This document shows positions 10,801 through 22,945 of a stretch of DNA of 64,000 nucleotides, piece by piece. The DNA lies in the NCBI RefSeq assembly GCF_021869535.1, contig NW_026262723.1, positions 84,136,324 to 84,200,323 of the forward strand, in the 5' to 3' direction. This stretch comes from Mytilus californianus. Taxonomy: Eukaryota; Mollusca; Bivalvia; Mytilida; Mytilidae. Within the stretch, counting starts at the first letter, position 1; each line of letters begins with the position of its first letter. A program made the position numbers and the translations under genes. The notes under the pieces were generated by a model. It made no database searches. It was not told the origin of the DNA and worked only from the letters and a program-made list of their open reading frames with translations.

Positions 10801-13755
10801 GTCATATAAAAATGCAATCAAATAATCAGCATTGAAATAATAATGATTGTTAAACATGTTAAATGTAACAATGACATTTCAAATTTCAAAAACTAAAACA
10901 AATATTGTACAAATTTTTTCACTGTTAAATAGTGCATGTATAAAAATTTCTTTCTATTTTCTGTCATTTTTATGATTTTATCCTATATAAATAGCTCTTG
11001 CATGTCTTGGGACAAAAGTAATTGAAATGTAATTAATTACATCGGTAATGTTATTGAAATGTAATTAATTACATTTGAAAATCAATTTAATTACTTGAAA
11101 ATAGATGTAATTAAACTTGATTTTTACTCCTCTTTAAATTTGTTATTCAGAGGTTTTCTGTCCAAATGCAAACATGTGTAAATTTGATTTTTTACTTCAT
11201 TTGCCATAATTTGTGCACGTGAAATTTAGGAAAATAAAAGAAAAATAACCAAAACATCAAAGAATTTGGTTTGTCTTTGAAATAATCTGGGCGGGGTTTA
11301 GTTGGGGGAATCTATGTTTTATTTTTATTAAAGGTTCTGGACAAGCACTGTTTAAAAAGATTAACTTCATTAAATGTAATTCATTGCCGATTTTTAACTC
11401 TTTACGAAAGCATTCAGTAAAATTTTAAACAAAATTATGCATTTTTATACATGTGATGGTGTAATCTGTTTGAAGGAACGAAATGAATAAAATAAAACCT
11501 AAAAAGAGTAATAAACATTCACAAAAGTTTGATATTCTCAACTTCAATTGTTTCGAATTGAAGTGCGGCCAACAATTGCAGTTATTCAAGTGCATAAAGT
11601 CTGTTTCCTCTCGTGATTGTATTTAATTATTTGACCCCTTGTTCACATTGAAAAAAGACACCCCTTTCCTATACAAAGGCTTATCCCAACGCCTGGTGTA
11701 ATCATGGAAGTACACAAAAACAAATGCACTATTGGATTTTATTATGAGTTTTATGCACCCAATTTTATGACAAGAAATACTAGTAGTAAACATGTTTAAC
11801 TTATTTTCGGTGAACTGCAAGATATTGAAATAAATAAATTCAAATGTGTGTCGTGCACTTATTTGATCCCATTGAAATTATAATTTCTAGTTTTGAAATT
11901 AGAATTATAATTCAGTTCGATTGTACATTATTTCAAAATTAAAGCGGCTTGGAGTTTTACCTATTAGTATTATAAACTGCATACATGTATCTATAATATA
12001 TATAAATTGATCAATAATTAACTTTTCAGATGAATAGATAATGTGCTACGGCATGGGACAAAATTTTTGTATGATTTGTGACTGTCGTTTGTTTTATATC
12101 TTGAACCATGGCCATGATGACCAAGTTAAATCTGCCATAAAGAATGTTGACATCTTACTCATGATATGTATAAAACATACTTTTACATGTACAAATAGTT
12201 TTGCAGTATTTAATTTTGACATAGTTTTTTAAAACATTTTTGTGAATCGATATTTGCAACTTATGAAAAAGAAAATATAGACAATCCGCTATTCAAAGTT
12301 ATTGGAACTGATGTTTTGCAATAAATAAATGTTTATATTTCGAATAAAAAGTGTTTTTGAATGGTTACGGTTTTACATATAAGTAAAATATTTAGTTAAA
12401 AGTCATTTAAAATTAAAAAGAAAACAAACGAAATTTTATGATTTACACAATTAGTTAAGGCGAAAAGAAAACGCGCGTTTACTTTCAAGTGCATGTAAAA
12501 TAAACTTGTGAAATTTGTACTGACTTAAAAGCTAAACGGAAACAGAGTAAACACGCGTCCATACTTAGATGATGGAATGTTTTTATCCTGCACCAACTGT
12601 ACAGAATGCACCATATTTTTTTTTTTTTTTTTTATCTTTTATTGTAAATAGACATTACCAGCACCTACGTAACGCACAAGTATTGAGTACTCATTATTGA
12701 GTTTAACTACTATATCAAAGAAGAAGAAGAAGAAGACATTAGAAATTTCCATTTTGACCGCGTCATCGTTATTATAGTAAACGCGAAAATTGATGTTACC
12801 GAACAACCGAAATATGTGCATGCGATGTAAACGTGCGTTTAAATTAACCTTGGTCTGCACCCAACTGTCATGACTGTAACTTGTAAGTGTTGATATATAT
12901 AGATACAAGTATACAACATAACTTATTTCTTTGTCACGTTGAGCTGTTGGCTCATTCACGTATAACCAACATGTCATTTTTCCTATAAATTATTTAAATC
13001 ATAACAAATGGTAATCTTACATGTATGATGTTACTAATTTTCAAATTGGTTCGACAATACAAAATACATGTTTCGACTTTCAAACGTCTTTGTTTACACC
13101 GGAAGTTGGAAATGTACTTTCTGGAACAACAACGGACATGAAAGTGAGCTCAGAAATTCAAACCTTACCATACCACTGAATTTTCCTCCATCCTTTGGGA
13201 CAACCGTTTAATAAAAGAGTATTTCATGACTTATGAACCCCACCATCCTAAGTATTTTACAAGTATATACACAGTTTAGAGGCCTGTATATGGATTCACC
13301 ATATCAAGTTTTTTAAGAGCTTTAAGTTAAATTACTAAATTGCCAATGATTAATCTACACTGAGTGTCTAATGTTAATATATGAGGGTCTGGATTTAGGG
13401 GTGGGAGCTTCATTTCTTTAATCTTTTAACTTTACATTTCATACCATTTGTCTCTATTATCTATTTGTTTTGATCCTTCTTCTCTATTCTTTTTTTTTTT
13501 TTGGCAAATTATGTTCTAAAAATTAGTTCTAGCTCTAATATGATATGCGATGCGAAGCGAAGCGAAGCATATAAATTAATTTTCTGGAAATTTTTTCACG
13601 TTTTTGTTACTTTTTTCTTTTTAGTGCTATAACTGGCTTTTGCAACACCCATTTGTATCTGAAATTTTTTCCCCTATATACCTTAATTTATGCTATTTTA
13701 AAAAATATAGGTTTTTTTCAGAGACAAATTAAGTGCTTGTGTTTTGCGGGTACCT
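10801..13755. other. Intergenic, no gene recognised
   Basis: The stretch at 11018-11115 repeats the palindrome aaatgtaattaattacat. A (aag)n run lies at about 12716-12737 and a T-run at about 12617-12634. A tract gatatgcgatgcgaagcgaagcgaagcat near 13543-13572 resembles a repeat end. A 112-codon minus-strand open frame at 12639-12977 includes the poly-T translation and has no family signature. Confidence 0.4.
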
Positions 13756-13759
13756 GCAG

Positions 13760-14016
13760 AGTCTCGTACAGTCCATCTCAGTTTCAGAAAAAAGTAAAAC
13801 AACAAAATTACCGAACTCCAAGGAAAATTCATAACAATTGGCAAAATTAAAAGCTCAAACACATCAAACGAATGGAAAACAACTGTCATATTCCTGACTA
13901 GGTACAGACATTTTGTTATGTAGAAAATGGTGAATTAAACCTAGTTTTAAAGCTAGCTAAACCTCTCACTTGTATGACAGTCGCATAAAATTCCATTATA
14001 TTGTAAACAATGTGTG
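13760..14016 (-). repeat. PLE 3'-end repeat, distal part (left of RTE insertion)
   Basis: On the minus strand this reads tgcgactgtcatacaagtgagaggttt...aaaaccaggtttaatt...atgacagttgttttccattcgtttgatgtgtttgagctttt..., matching 58.9-59.23, 40.67-40.88, 44.43-44.68 and 34.6-34.8 kb. It is contiguous with the PLE at 17.6-19.2 kb once the RTE-like insertion is removed. Confidence 0.8.
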
Positions 14017-17000
14017 CTAGTGGTAGTGTTACCACAGGGATTGGATATGCGTCTAGTGCAGGGGGGTCGAAGACTCTACCCTGCCACTGGCTAGCCTACT
14101 TGTAGGTGAAACAGAAAGCCGAGCGCGTCAGTCTTTCTTGCCAGTACAAAACCTCTACCAGTCTCAGACCTCTACAGTGCCTCCCAGCAACAGCACACGG
14201 TAACTAGGGTTTTGCATCCTAGACTAAACTGCAGAGGATCTTGGAGTAGCAAGGACCCTAGAGATGCAGTGTGTAGGCCCACCGGTGTGTGGATATGCCC
14301 TAACACTCATCAACCTTGCCCCAGCTATGGGTAAATAGTCAGCCAGATAGGGGTTGTAAGCCAGGTAAGGCAACCTGTCTAGGAGAGAGAACTCTAAACA
14401 AACTGGGTAGATCACCACTCATCAGCCAAAAAAGTCAACTGATCTAGAGGACGGGAACCTCAATGACAAAACCCCTGGTCCTCCAAGTTGGGGGTTGAGC
14501 ATGAGGCTAATAACCTCATCTTATAAAACAACAACTTATTACAGAAATCAACACATGAAATCAACAAATAGCAGGTACCCATGGGATGACGGGCTGCACA
14601 GGCAGCAATATGATTGTACAAGGAGAAAGCTCAACTTGGGAGGCCTTGGACAGAACCGGAATCTCATGGATACAAAAATGACCATTAAGATCGGCGCATG
14701 GAATGTGAGAACTATGTTCCAGGTCTCAAAAACTGCGCAAGTCATTAGAGAGATGGAAAGGTTCAAACTAGGAATATTAGGCATCAGTGAATGCAGGTGG
14801 ACAGAGTCACGAAAAATTATCACACAGGGTCATACCATCATATACTCCGGTAGAAATGACAACCAACATACAGAAGTTGGCAATCATTATGGATAAGGAA
14901 TGTACAAAGAGCTTGATAGAATGGGAACCTATAAATGAGCGATTGATCAGAGCTCGCTTTAATTCCAGCTATGCCAAGACAACAATTATTCAGTGCTACT
15001 CGCCTACAAACGATGCAGAAGACGAAATCAAAGATGCTTATTATGAAGCTCTTCAGGCTCAGATTAGCAAAACACCACAACATGATGTCTTCCTTATTAT
15101 AGGAGACCAAAATGCTAAGGTTGGGAAAGGAAATACAGAACATGAAAGAGCTATGGGAAAAGAAGGTCATGGCGTAATGAATGAGAATGGAGAGAGATTG
15201 GCAAATATGTGTTCAACTAATGGATTAGTAATTTGAGGAACCCTATTTAAGCATAAAGACATACACAAAATTACGTGGAATTCTCCAAACAACAGGGACA
15301 AAAATCAGATTGACCACATCATCATAAATGGCAAATGGAGACGATCATTACTCGATACCCGAGCATTTAGGGGAGCAGATGTGAACAGCGACCATCATTT
15401 AGTTATAGCTAAACTCCAACTAAAGCTCAAAAAAGGTACCAGACAATAACAAAACTGGGAGAAAGATCATCAATGTCAACCGTCTGAAAGAACCTGAAAT
15501 CAAACAAAAGTTTGTCATTGAACTCAGAAACAGATTTTGAGTATTAGAGGAAATTGATCAAACTGAAGGCAGTTCCATAGAAAAGAAATGGGAAAACATC
15601 AAGGAGGTGTATCAAAACACAAGTGAAAAGATCATTGGCTTCCGTAAGAACAGCAATAAACAATGGTTAACATCAAACACATGGAAAGCAATCGATGAAA
15701 GAGCAAAACTGAAAGAAAAGGTCCTCAGCACTAGGTCATCAAGGTTAAAAGAACAAACACAGAAAGAATATGGAGAGAAAGATAAGGAGGTAAAGAAAAG
15801 AACTAGAAAAGATAAAAGGAACCATCTGGAAGAACGAGCTGAAGAAGCAGAAAAGGCTGCCGCAAAAAGTGATTTAAGTACAGTATACAAGATCACAAAA
15901 GAACTATGTGGTCAATCCAAACAACCAGCTCCAGTTAAAGAAAAAAATGTAAAAAATCATTACAACTGAAAGGGAACAGGCTGCACGTTGGGTAGAACAC
16001 TTCAAGGCTGTTTTGAATAGACCAGAACCAATAAACGAATTTCAGGGAGCACCACAATTTGAAGATCTAGATATTAGCACTGACCCACCATCTAAAGAAG
16101 AAATAACAAAGGCAATGAAATCCATGAAGTCTGGAAAGGCAGCAGGCATAGATGGAATTCAAGCTGAACTACTGAAAGCTGACATCAACACAGCAACAGT
16201 CATACTACATGATCTCTTCAAAGACATATGGGAAGAAAATAAAATACCTGAAGACTGGGCAAAAGGTCTTATCGTTAAACTAACGAAGAAAGGTGATCTT
16301 GGGATTTGTGACAACTGGAGAGGTATAACATTACTCTCAATTCCAAGTAAAGTGTTTTGCAGAATACTGTTAAACAGGATAGACTCCGAACTGGATGACA
16401 GGTTAAGACAGGAACAAGCTGGGTTTAGGAAAGGGAAAGGATGTATTGATCAGATCTTTGCTCTAAGGAACATCATTGAGCAGTGTATGGAATGGAAGAC
16501 ACCTCTATATATCAACTTTATTGATTTCAAGAAAGCATTCGACAGTTTAGATAGAGAGACTCTTTGGACAAACCTTATATCATATGGAGTACCACACAAG
16601 ATCGTAACACTGATAAAATGCTTTTATACAAACTGTGAATGTGCTGTGATACTTAACAACAAGGAAACTGACTGGTTTGAAGTAAAATCTGGAGTACGAC
16701 AGGGCTGCATCATCTCACCCATCTTATTCCTGGTTGCCATTGACTGGGTGATGCGGAAGACCACCAGTGACAAAAAAAAGAGGCATCACATGGTCAATGT
16801 TTACAACCCTAGAGGACCTAAACTTTGCTGATGATATACCACTCCTTTCATCAAACCAAGACAATATGCAGGAAAAGACAAATCGGCTCAGCCATTTTGC
16901 AAGCCAAATTGGACTTGAAATGAACGCAAAAAAGACTCAAGAAATGCGACTTAACACAACATCAAACTTAAGACTAAAAGCTGAGGGCACAGAAATCCAA

Positions 17001-17618
17001 CAGGTAGATAAATTTACTTATCTAGGAACTGTGGTTAGTACAGAAGATCCAACACAAAAAGATATTAAAAGTAGGCTAGCCAAGGCAAGATCTGCATTTC
17101 AAAGACTACGACCCATTTGGAAGTCCAAACAATACAACAGGAAAACAAAGATAAGGCTATATAACAGTACTGTTAAATCTACCCTTCTGTATGGAAGTGA
17201 ATGCTGGAGATTAACGAAAACAGATATGAGATCGCTCTCAAGTTTCCACCACAATTGTCAGAGGCGAATCTGCAAAATCTTCTGGCCAAACCGTATTTCA
17301 AATGAAATCTCCTTGAAATGACTAAGTCCTCATGTATTCTGAAAGAAATTCGACAGAGGCGCTTCAGATGGCTGGGGCATGTTCTTAGGATGCCTGTATC
17401 CAATATCACCAGGATAGCTCTTAGATGGACGGCCCAGGGGGAGAGACCAAGAGGAAGACCCAAAACCACCTGGCGTCGAACGATTGAAGCAGAACTGAAG
17501 GAGCTTGACATGACCTGGGGAGAAGCCGAAACAAAGGCTAAAGACAGAGTTGGATGGCGAAATCTTGTGGCGACCTTATGCTCCGCCAGGAGCGAAGAGG
17601 ATAGGTAGGTAGGTAGGT
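14017..17618 (+). mobile_element. RTE-like non-LTR retrotransposon, near full length, 8-bp TSD
   Basis: The element is bounded by AATGTGTG at 14009-14016 and 17619-17626. The uninterrupted sequence caatgtgtgaggaaaacaaacagac exists at 44.66 kb in the related repeat and serves as an empty site. It ends in a short tandem tail (ataggtaggtaggtaggta, 17601-17619) rather than poly-A, typical of RTE-type elements. The 5' leader of about 480-660 bases precedes one long decayed coding region with endonuclease, reverse transcriptase and a C-terminal segment. Total length of 3.6 kb and one ORF fit the RTE group; the clade name is from memory. Confidence 0.85.
14495..17608 (+). pseudogene. Endonuclease-reverse transcriptase of the RTE-like element
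   Basis: Order of domains: AP-type endonuclease (IGAWNVRTMF from 14678, GISECRW near 14780, IIGDQNAKVGKG near 15100, NQIDHIIINGKWRRSL near 15305, GADVNSDHHLV near 15377), a lysine/glutamate-rich linker (15660-15900), then reverse transcriptase (KSGKAAGIDGIQAELLK near 16125, NWRGITLLSIPSK near 16313, EQAGFRKGKGCIDQIF near 16410, FIDFKKAFDSLD near 16515, GVRQGCIISP near 16690, catalytic FADD at 16824-16835). The C-terminal end reads RRFRWLGHVLRM...RGRPKTTWRRT. Damage: frame shifts near 14875, 15450, 15950, 16770 and 17315, and stops at 15234-15236 and 15538-15540. Catalytic motifs are otherwise retained, so the copy is dead but fairly young. Confidence 0.9.
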
Positions 17619-17626
17619 AATGTGTG

Positions 17627-18200
17627 AACAAGACAAACAGACATAATAGGTAACAAGAATGCGTCCAAAGTACACGGATGCCCCACACGCACTATCATTT
17701 TCTATGTTCAGTGGACCGTGAATCTGGAGTCAAACTCCAATTTGGCATTACAATTAGAAAGATCATATCATAGGGAACATGTGTACTAAGTTTCAAGTTG
17801 ATTGGACTTCCAACTTCATCAAAAACTACCTTGACCAAAAACTTTAACCTGAAGCGGGACAGACGGACAAACGGACGAACGGACGAACGAACGAACGGAC
17901 GCACAGACCGAAAAACATAATGCCCCTAGGTGGGGCATAAAAATTTCAAAAGTAGGGGTACAGCAGTCAACATTGTGTTATAATCTCAATCACTATAAAA
18001 ACAAACAAATATGTCAACAAAGAAAAACAAAATGGCATATAGACAAAGGACATACGCAACATTGAAACACAAGAATACAAAAAATGACAACAGCACAACA
18101 ACACAATGGCGGGATGTACAAGTACCGAGCCACGTCTAAAGGATATAACTTTTTGCTCAGACACTGGTGACGTTTTACAAAGTCTGAGTACCAGCTGCAA
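17627..18200 (-). repeat. PLE 3' region, with a nested element at about 17650-17942
   Basis: The minus strand reads from the PLE coding end through gttgactgctgtacccctacttt, and then acctattatgtctgtttgtc to the RTE junction. Compared with 44.69-44.72 kb, about 290 bases are inserted: aatgcgtccaaagtacacggatg...cagtggaccgtg...acggacgaacggacgaacg...cataatgcccctaggtggggcataaa. That insert has the gacgga-type tract and terminal ggggcata palindrome of another bivalve repeat family. Confidence 0.75.
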
Positions 18201-19195
18201 GCTCTTGAATACCGAATGAGTTGGAAAATGTATATCCCATATGCAGATGAAGTTGGTATATTGCTACTAAGGTGGGGGAAATTGATAATTTCAAAATTAA
18301 AATCGTCTTGTTTGTCATAGATTCTGGTACTGAGATGACCGCTAATGTCAAATTCAAGGTATAAGTCTAAAAATGAGGCGGAGGAAGCCGTGTCTGTTGC
18401 TTCTTTAATTTTTAGTTCTTGAGGATATATTAATGGAACCCAATCAGAAAAGTTAGGATTGTTTATGGAAAAAACATCATCAATTTATCTGAATGTGAAA
18501 TTTATAAATGATCTGGCTTCTTTGATCTTCTTGTTTTTGACAAGTGTCTGAAGGAACTCCGACTCATAGAAAATAAGAAGAGGTCGGCAAGGAGAGGCGC
18601 ACAGTTCGTTCCGATATGAATGCCCACAATTTGTTGAAAAAGTCTACCTCCAAATTCAACAAATATGTTGTCAATAAGAAACTCCAGCATACTGATCATT
18701 TGTTCCTCTGTGTAGAATGTTTTACCTTTTTGTTCACAATTAACAAAATATGCCGTATGTTATCCCAAAGCTGGGAACAGTATATCTAACAATATATTAT
18801 AATATGTTCCTGCCCAAAGTAACAAATTTATAGCGTTTGCTACCATTTTTATATTGAAAAGCATTGTGGATTATTTCTTTTAGACGATTTTTCAATTTCA
18901 CTTGTATACAGGGTTGAAAAATCAAAAGTTTTGATAGAATTAATTTCAGAGAGAGATCGAGATTTAAAATTATCCAGAAGTTCTTTAGAGTTTTTTAGAA
19001 TCCACATATTGTTAATACCACTACGCGAGTAAACAGTTTCACAATATTTGTGAAGACCCTCTTTCACTGCGGACAGAATTTTTGTCAATCTAATGGACAA
19101 TTCCTTTGTAGAACATGTAGATGAGCCGGCAATGTGAAGTTGTTTGTATGGAATTTTGTGAAGCTCAGGTGTCCAATACAAACAAGGTAAGTCAT
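18200..19195 (-). pseudogene. Penelope-like reverse transcriptase fragment
   Basis: Reading from 19181 downward: YWTPELHKIPYKQ, AGSSTCSTKELS, SGINNMWILKNSKELL, IKTFDFSTLYT (RT core start), then after a shift MLEFLIDNIFVEFGG, GIHIGTNCAPLLADLF, then FFSINNPNFSDWVP, IYPQELKIKEATDT, SASFLDLYLEFD, IYDKQDDFNFEIINFPHL, and YGIYIFQLIRYSRAC near 18200. These are Penelope-type RT motifs in the right order. Several frame shifts and one stop inside the catalytic region make it non-functional. It is the coding part of the PLE whose 3' end continues to 13.76 kb. Confidence 0.85.
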
Positions 19196-20045
19196 CTGAG
19201 TGTCAGTAGAAAAAAATGTAACTTGATATTGAATATTGTTTGATCATAGTGTCGTCTAGTTGGTTTAGATAAGGACATAGTAAATTCTCCCTTATTTGGA
19301 AATTAAGTTTCTTCTTCTTCTTCCTCATCATATTAGTTTGTAAAACTTGCATGTTTTTGTTTGTTTGTCAAAAAGGTTCCAGTTACCAACTTAAGCTAAC
19401 TTAGATAGTGCTCTTTTAGATAGATAATTGGTTTCAGTATTAAGGTATATGAGGGTATGGATGAGGGGTCCTTCATTTCTGTATCCTTTAATTTTTTTGC
19501 TCATTATTTTTTATATTTGAAAATAATGGCTATTTTGTAATTACTTGATAACTGTATTTTGGACATTGTTCTTTTCTGTAATCAGTATATTTTTACCCAA
19601 TTCTATAATTTTTGAAGTTGTTCTTTATAAATTTAGCACCCCATTATTCTCTATAGAAGTGTAGTAATAATTTTTGTTGCTTTTTAGATATACTCTGAAA
19701 AGTTTAAATGAACAATATGCATGTATGAAGATATAATTATGACAATAACAGACTTTTGTATATTTTTTTCAATGAATGGCAGATCTAAGATAGTTTCTGT
19801 TAAAATTCACAACTTTCATAGTCTGGGCACAATTAAGATTTTGCCATATTGTATAGACCTCTAGATTTCTTGGTTGTTTTTGTTTTTTCACTGACTAGCG
19901 TATACCCTACATCTTTGTTTTATTAAAATCTAGTATACCTTAATTTATTTAAGATTGTTCACAGTTCCTGAATGCAAACTCAAAGTACTTATCGGCTAAA
20001 TCATGCAATGCTCCTCTCCAGCATATATTGGTGGTTACACTTAAA
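19196..20045. other. No gene recognised
   Basis: T-rich sequence with a (ctt)n patch at about 19310-19323. I see no exon or repeat family that I can name. Confidence 0.35.
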
Positions 20046-20450
20046 CAATACACAGGCAAATTTTGCTCACGTGAATTTCAAATGAATCTTACGTGAAATT
20101 CACGTGAAAAATTTTACGTCAGAAATTCACATCAAACGAGCTATATATAATACATGAAACTCACATGAAATTTCATATGAATCTCACGTGAAATTTTTCA
20201 CGTCAATTTCACGTGAACTTTACAAAAACAAAATTGGTATTTTCATGGTTTTAATTAAATTTAAAAAATTTAAATGTAATTTAATAACTTTTTTTTCAAA
20301 ATTTTCAAGAGTTTCACATGAGATTCACGGGAAACTCACATAAACTGATTTCACGTGAGTTTCACGTATAAGCTCGTTTGAGGTGAAATTCACGTGAATT
20401 TAACGCGAGATTCACATGAATTTAAACTCACGTGAAATTAATGTGAGTGA
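20046..20450. repeat. Inverted-repeat cluster rich in ttcacgtgaa palindromes
   Basis: About seven CACGTG cores sit within ttcacgtgaa-like palindromes in 400 bases. At larger scale the two halves are inverted copies: left ttcacatcaaacgagct...atgaaactcacatgaa versus the complement of the right half ttcacctcaaacgagctt...gtgaaactcacgtg. This is a foldback or MITE-like structure whose arms consist of short palindromes. CACGTG is also an E-box core, but no adjacent promoter is evident. Confidence 0.7.
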
Positions 20451-21370
20451 AATGTCCCTGACCATAGGATGACACGAACTTGTACAGTGACGAAAACAAA
20501 CTGTCTACCTAACTGTTTTTGGTTTTGAAGAAATGAGTTATTTGTTAAACATTTTCATAGGGAACGTCTTTAACCAAAATGAATTAATTTGTAATCGAAG
20601 GAATATACAGCTTTTCTTCTGTTGCAAAAAGGATAGTTGGTGCAACTACTATATGAAAGAAAGAACAATGACCTTGCTCTTAAAGAGATTTTGGCACTTT
20701 TTGACCAGTTCCATATGTAGCACTCCTTTTCTCTTAAAAATGTAAGAATTTGATCACAGATTTAATCCTGGGAAAATTTGGATTGAAATCAACAAATAAA
20801 AGTATTTAATAGTTCCTATTTCCTTTTCATAAAGTATATTCAATACGAATACGGGCTTCTACAAAAATCAGTTAAATGATGTGTTATATTGGCAATATAT
20901 TCGAATCTCCACATAGAAATGGCACATTCAAGTTGGAAGAAATAAGCTGTAACCTTTGAACTACAATTAGTCATGTTTTGTTATATATTGTCATTCGATT
21001 AAGGCTAACAGACAAATCAAAACCCTATCTGGAGGTATCTTTTCAGTATTCCCTTGCGACTCCGAGTATTTGAGTATCGTGATTAATTTAAAAGAGTAGA
21101 GCAACTATAAGTAGAAATTTCTATTTGGAGAACATGGCTCTTGCTATTTGTTTTTACACTACGATACATGAATGAAAAACAGACCTATCAAGATCTGTCC
21201 GAGATATGACGAACTCATTTGCATTAATTTGCTTTTATTTCTCAATACACTTAAATAACAGTTGTGAAAGGATTCTGATTATCGCCTCTTGTTTTGTTTG
21301 TTTTGTTCCATTCAATAAATATTTTCATTATAAATATATGTATATATAACGTGTAAAATTAATTGTGTAG
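20451..21370. other. Downstream flank of VWA gene; no other gene
   Basis: AT-rich sequence without recognised repeats. The minus-strand 3' UTR of the VWA gene presumably lies at its right edge below 21371; AATAAA/ATTAAA-like hexamers are too frequent in this AT-rich DNA to choose one. Confidence 0.3.
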
Positions 21371-21567
21371 TTAGAAACAGTCTGTTCCTGGTACTAAACG
21401 GCCAATGTTTCTTAGTCCCTCTTCATCAAAGTCATCACCTATGCCCTTGGAATACACTTGGATACCATAAGATTCTACTCTTTCCGCCTGAGCGTTTGTT
21501 GCCACTGGATGTGTGCACTTCCCGTCTGTGACAACGATACCAATTTTTCCGATCTTTTCGTCATATC
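21371..21567 (-). CDS. Small secreted VWA protein, exon 3 (C-terminal half of VWA)
   Basis: After a good acceptor (ttttttctcttacttttaatcaaacaag), the exon enters with two bases that complete an AGA codon with the last base of exon 2. It encodes YDEKIGKIGIVVTDGK, SYGIQVYSKGIG and LRNIGRLVPGTDCF, ending TAA at 21371-21373. VVTDGK supplies the third MIDAS loop (Asp154 in the 204-residue product). The domain ends slightly early compared with many VWA domains; a further downstream exon using another donor cannot be excluded. Confidence 0.8.
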
Positions 21568-22855
21568 CTTGTTTGATTAAAAGTAAGAGAAAAAAATAGT
21601 CGTGAGAATATGGACTTATTAAGATATTTTGTGTTCGTTCTAAAATATATACTATTATTTATTATAAACATATATCCTACATCATTTTAACCTTTTCACC
21701 GTTCTTTAATAGTACAACATTCAAGTGTGCAAACAATTACTGAGTTTTGTATAAAGTTTTCAAGCTAAGTATGTTAGTATAAGGACGAACTAATAATAAT
21801 TAAAAATGCACCATAAATGCAGAACCAATTTTATCTTAAAAGTTTATCCAACAAAAACAACAGCAGTAATGATAGTTTAAAGATTCCGGAAACATCTGTT
21901 CAAAATTCCTTACTATGAATGTTTATTCTATTGGAAAGGGCGTAAAAATAAAATAATAATTGTAAATCGTACCACATCTTTTTATTTTTACATTGGTAAT
22001 GTTTGTCGAACTTTCCTGTAAACACATTTTTTATACGATCGATTTTTTGGTATTCGGACCAGATCATCGGAAAGCTCATAAACGGCGGCAGACTTTTCTA
22101 GATTTCTTGGCGGAGGTAAGGGGAGTTGTAAGGCTATACAATTATATGTATATGAATAAAGATCTGGGTAAATGCCTATGAAACATCGATCAAACGTTAT
22201 AAACAAAGTACACCAATACATTTATTTTCTTTAGTGATTATTTTTTTGCTCTAGAGCATCTCGTCAAATTCCTATGTGATTTGTTGAAGACATTTTCAAA
22301 ATTACAGATATCTCATTTCGTGCAGGTACTTTAATTTAAAAAAAATCGATTCGATAATTACAGAGTGACATGACAAAAATATGAAAAAACTAAGTTTCAG
22401 TCATTCGTAATACTTTTATGAATGTTACCTCTCTGATTAGTTACAATCATGGTGTTTTATATTGTTTTATGATTTCTAGTTTGCATCTTCTCTTATACAA
22501 GATGGTTTGTATAATATTTTCTCGATAGCTGTTATACACTTGTCCGGGAATTACATTTAGCCCGATAATTTACTCTTACGAAATACTCTTATCCTGGAAA
22601 TTTCATTTTTATCAAAAAAATATACTTACAAGTATTAACAAGCGGTTCTATTATTTGAGATCGTAAGTTATATTGATGAATTGTATTTTTTATGCATTTA
22701 CTATTAATTTAGTTACAAATTCATTCAACTAATACCGAAATAAGAATCATAGCTGCCGAGATCTAAAATGATGTCTCCCATGTATCTGTTACCCTTTAGA
22801 AACTTGAAATAGGAACCAGCTCTAGTTCGCGCTATTTCCGAAGTCCGTTATCAAG

Positions 22856-22945
22856 ATGAAGTTTTCAATAATATTGATGTTGTTTAACTTTTTACTATTT
22901 CTTCTGTTGAAAAATGTCAACACTCACAGAAAGGAAAAAGAAAAA
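22856..22945 (+). CDS. Possible first exon encoding a signal peptide
   Basis: ATG at 22856 opens 30 codons with a strongly hydrophobic core (IILMLFNFLLFLLL) followed by polar residues. It ends exactly at a consensus donor (gaaaaa|gtatgt, 946-951). This would fit the first coding exon of a secreted protein transcribed opposite to the VWA gene. No partner exon was identified downstream, so this may be chance. Confidence 0.25.

Noticed and set aside
12639..12977. 112-codon minus-strand open frame
   Set aside because: Includes a poly-T translation and has no recognisable family, start or splice evidence.
22063..22115. Plus-strand exon-like segment ending at donor gag|gtaagg, reading HRKAHKRRQTFLDFLAE, reminiscent of a cytochrome P450 exon
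   Set aside because: The acceptor is poor, the match is short, and no neighbouring P450 exon was found.
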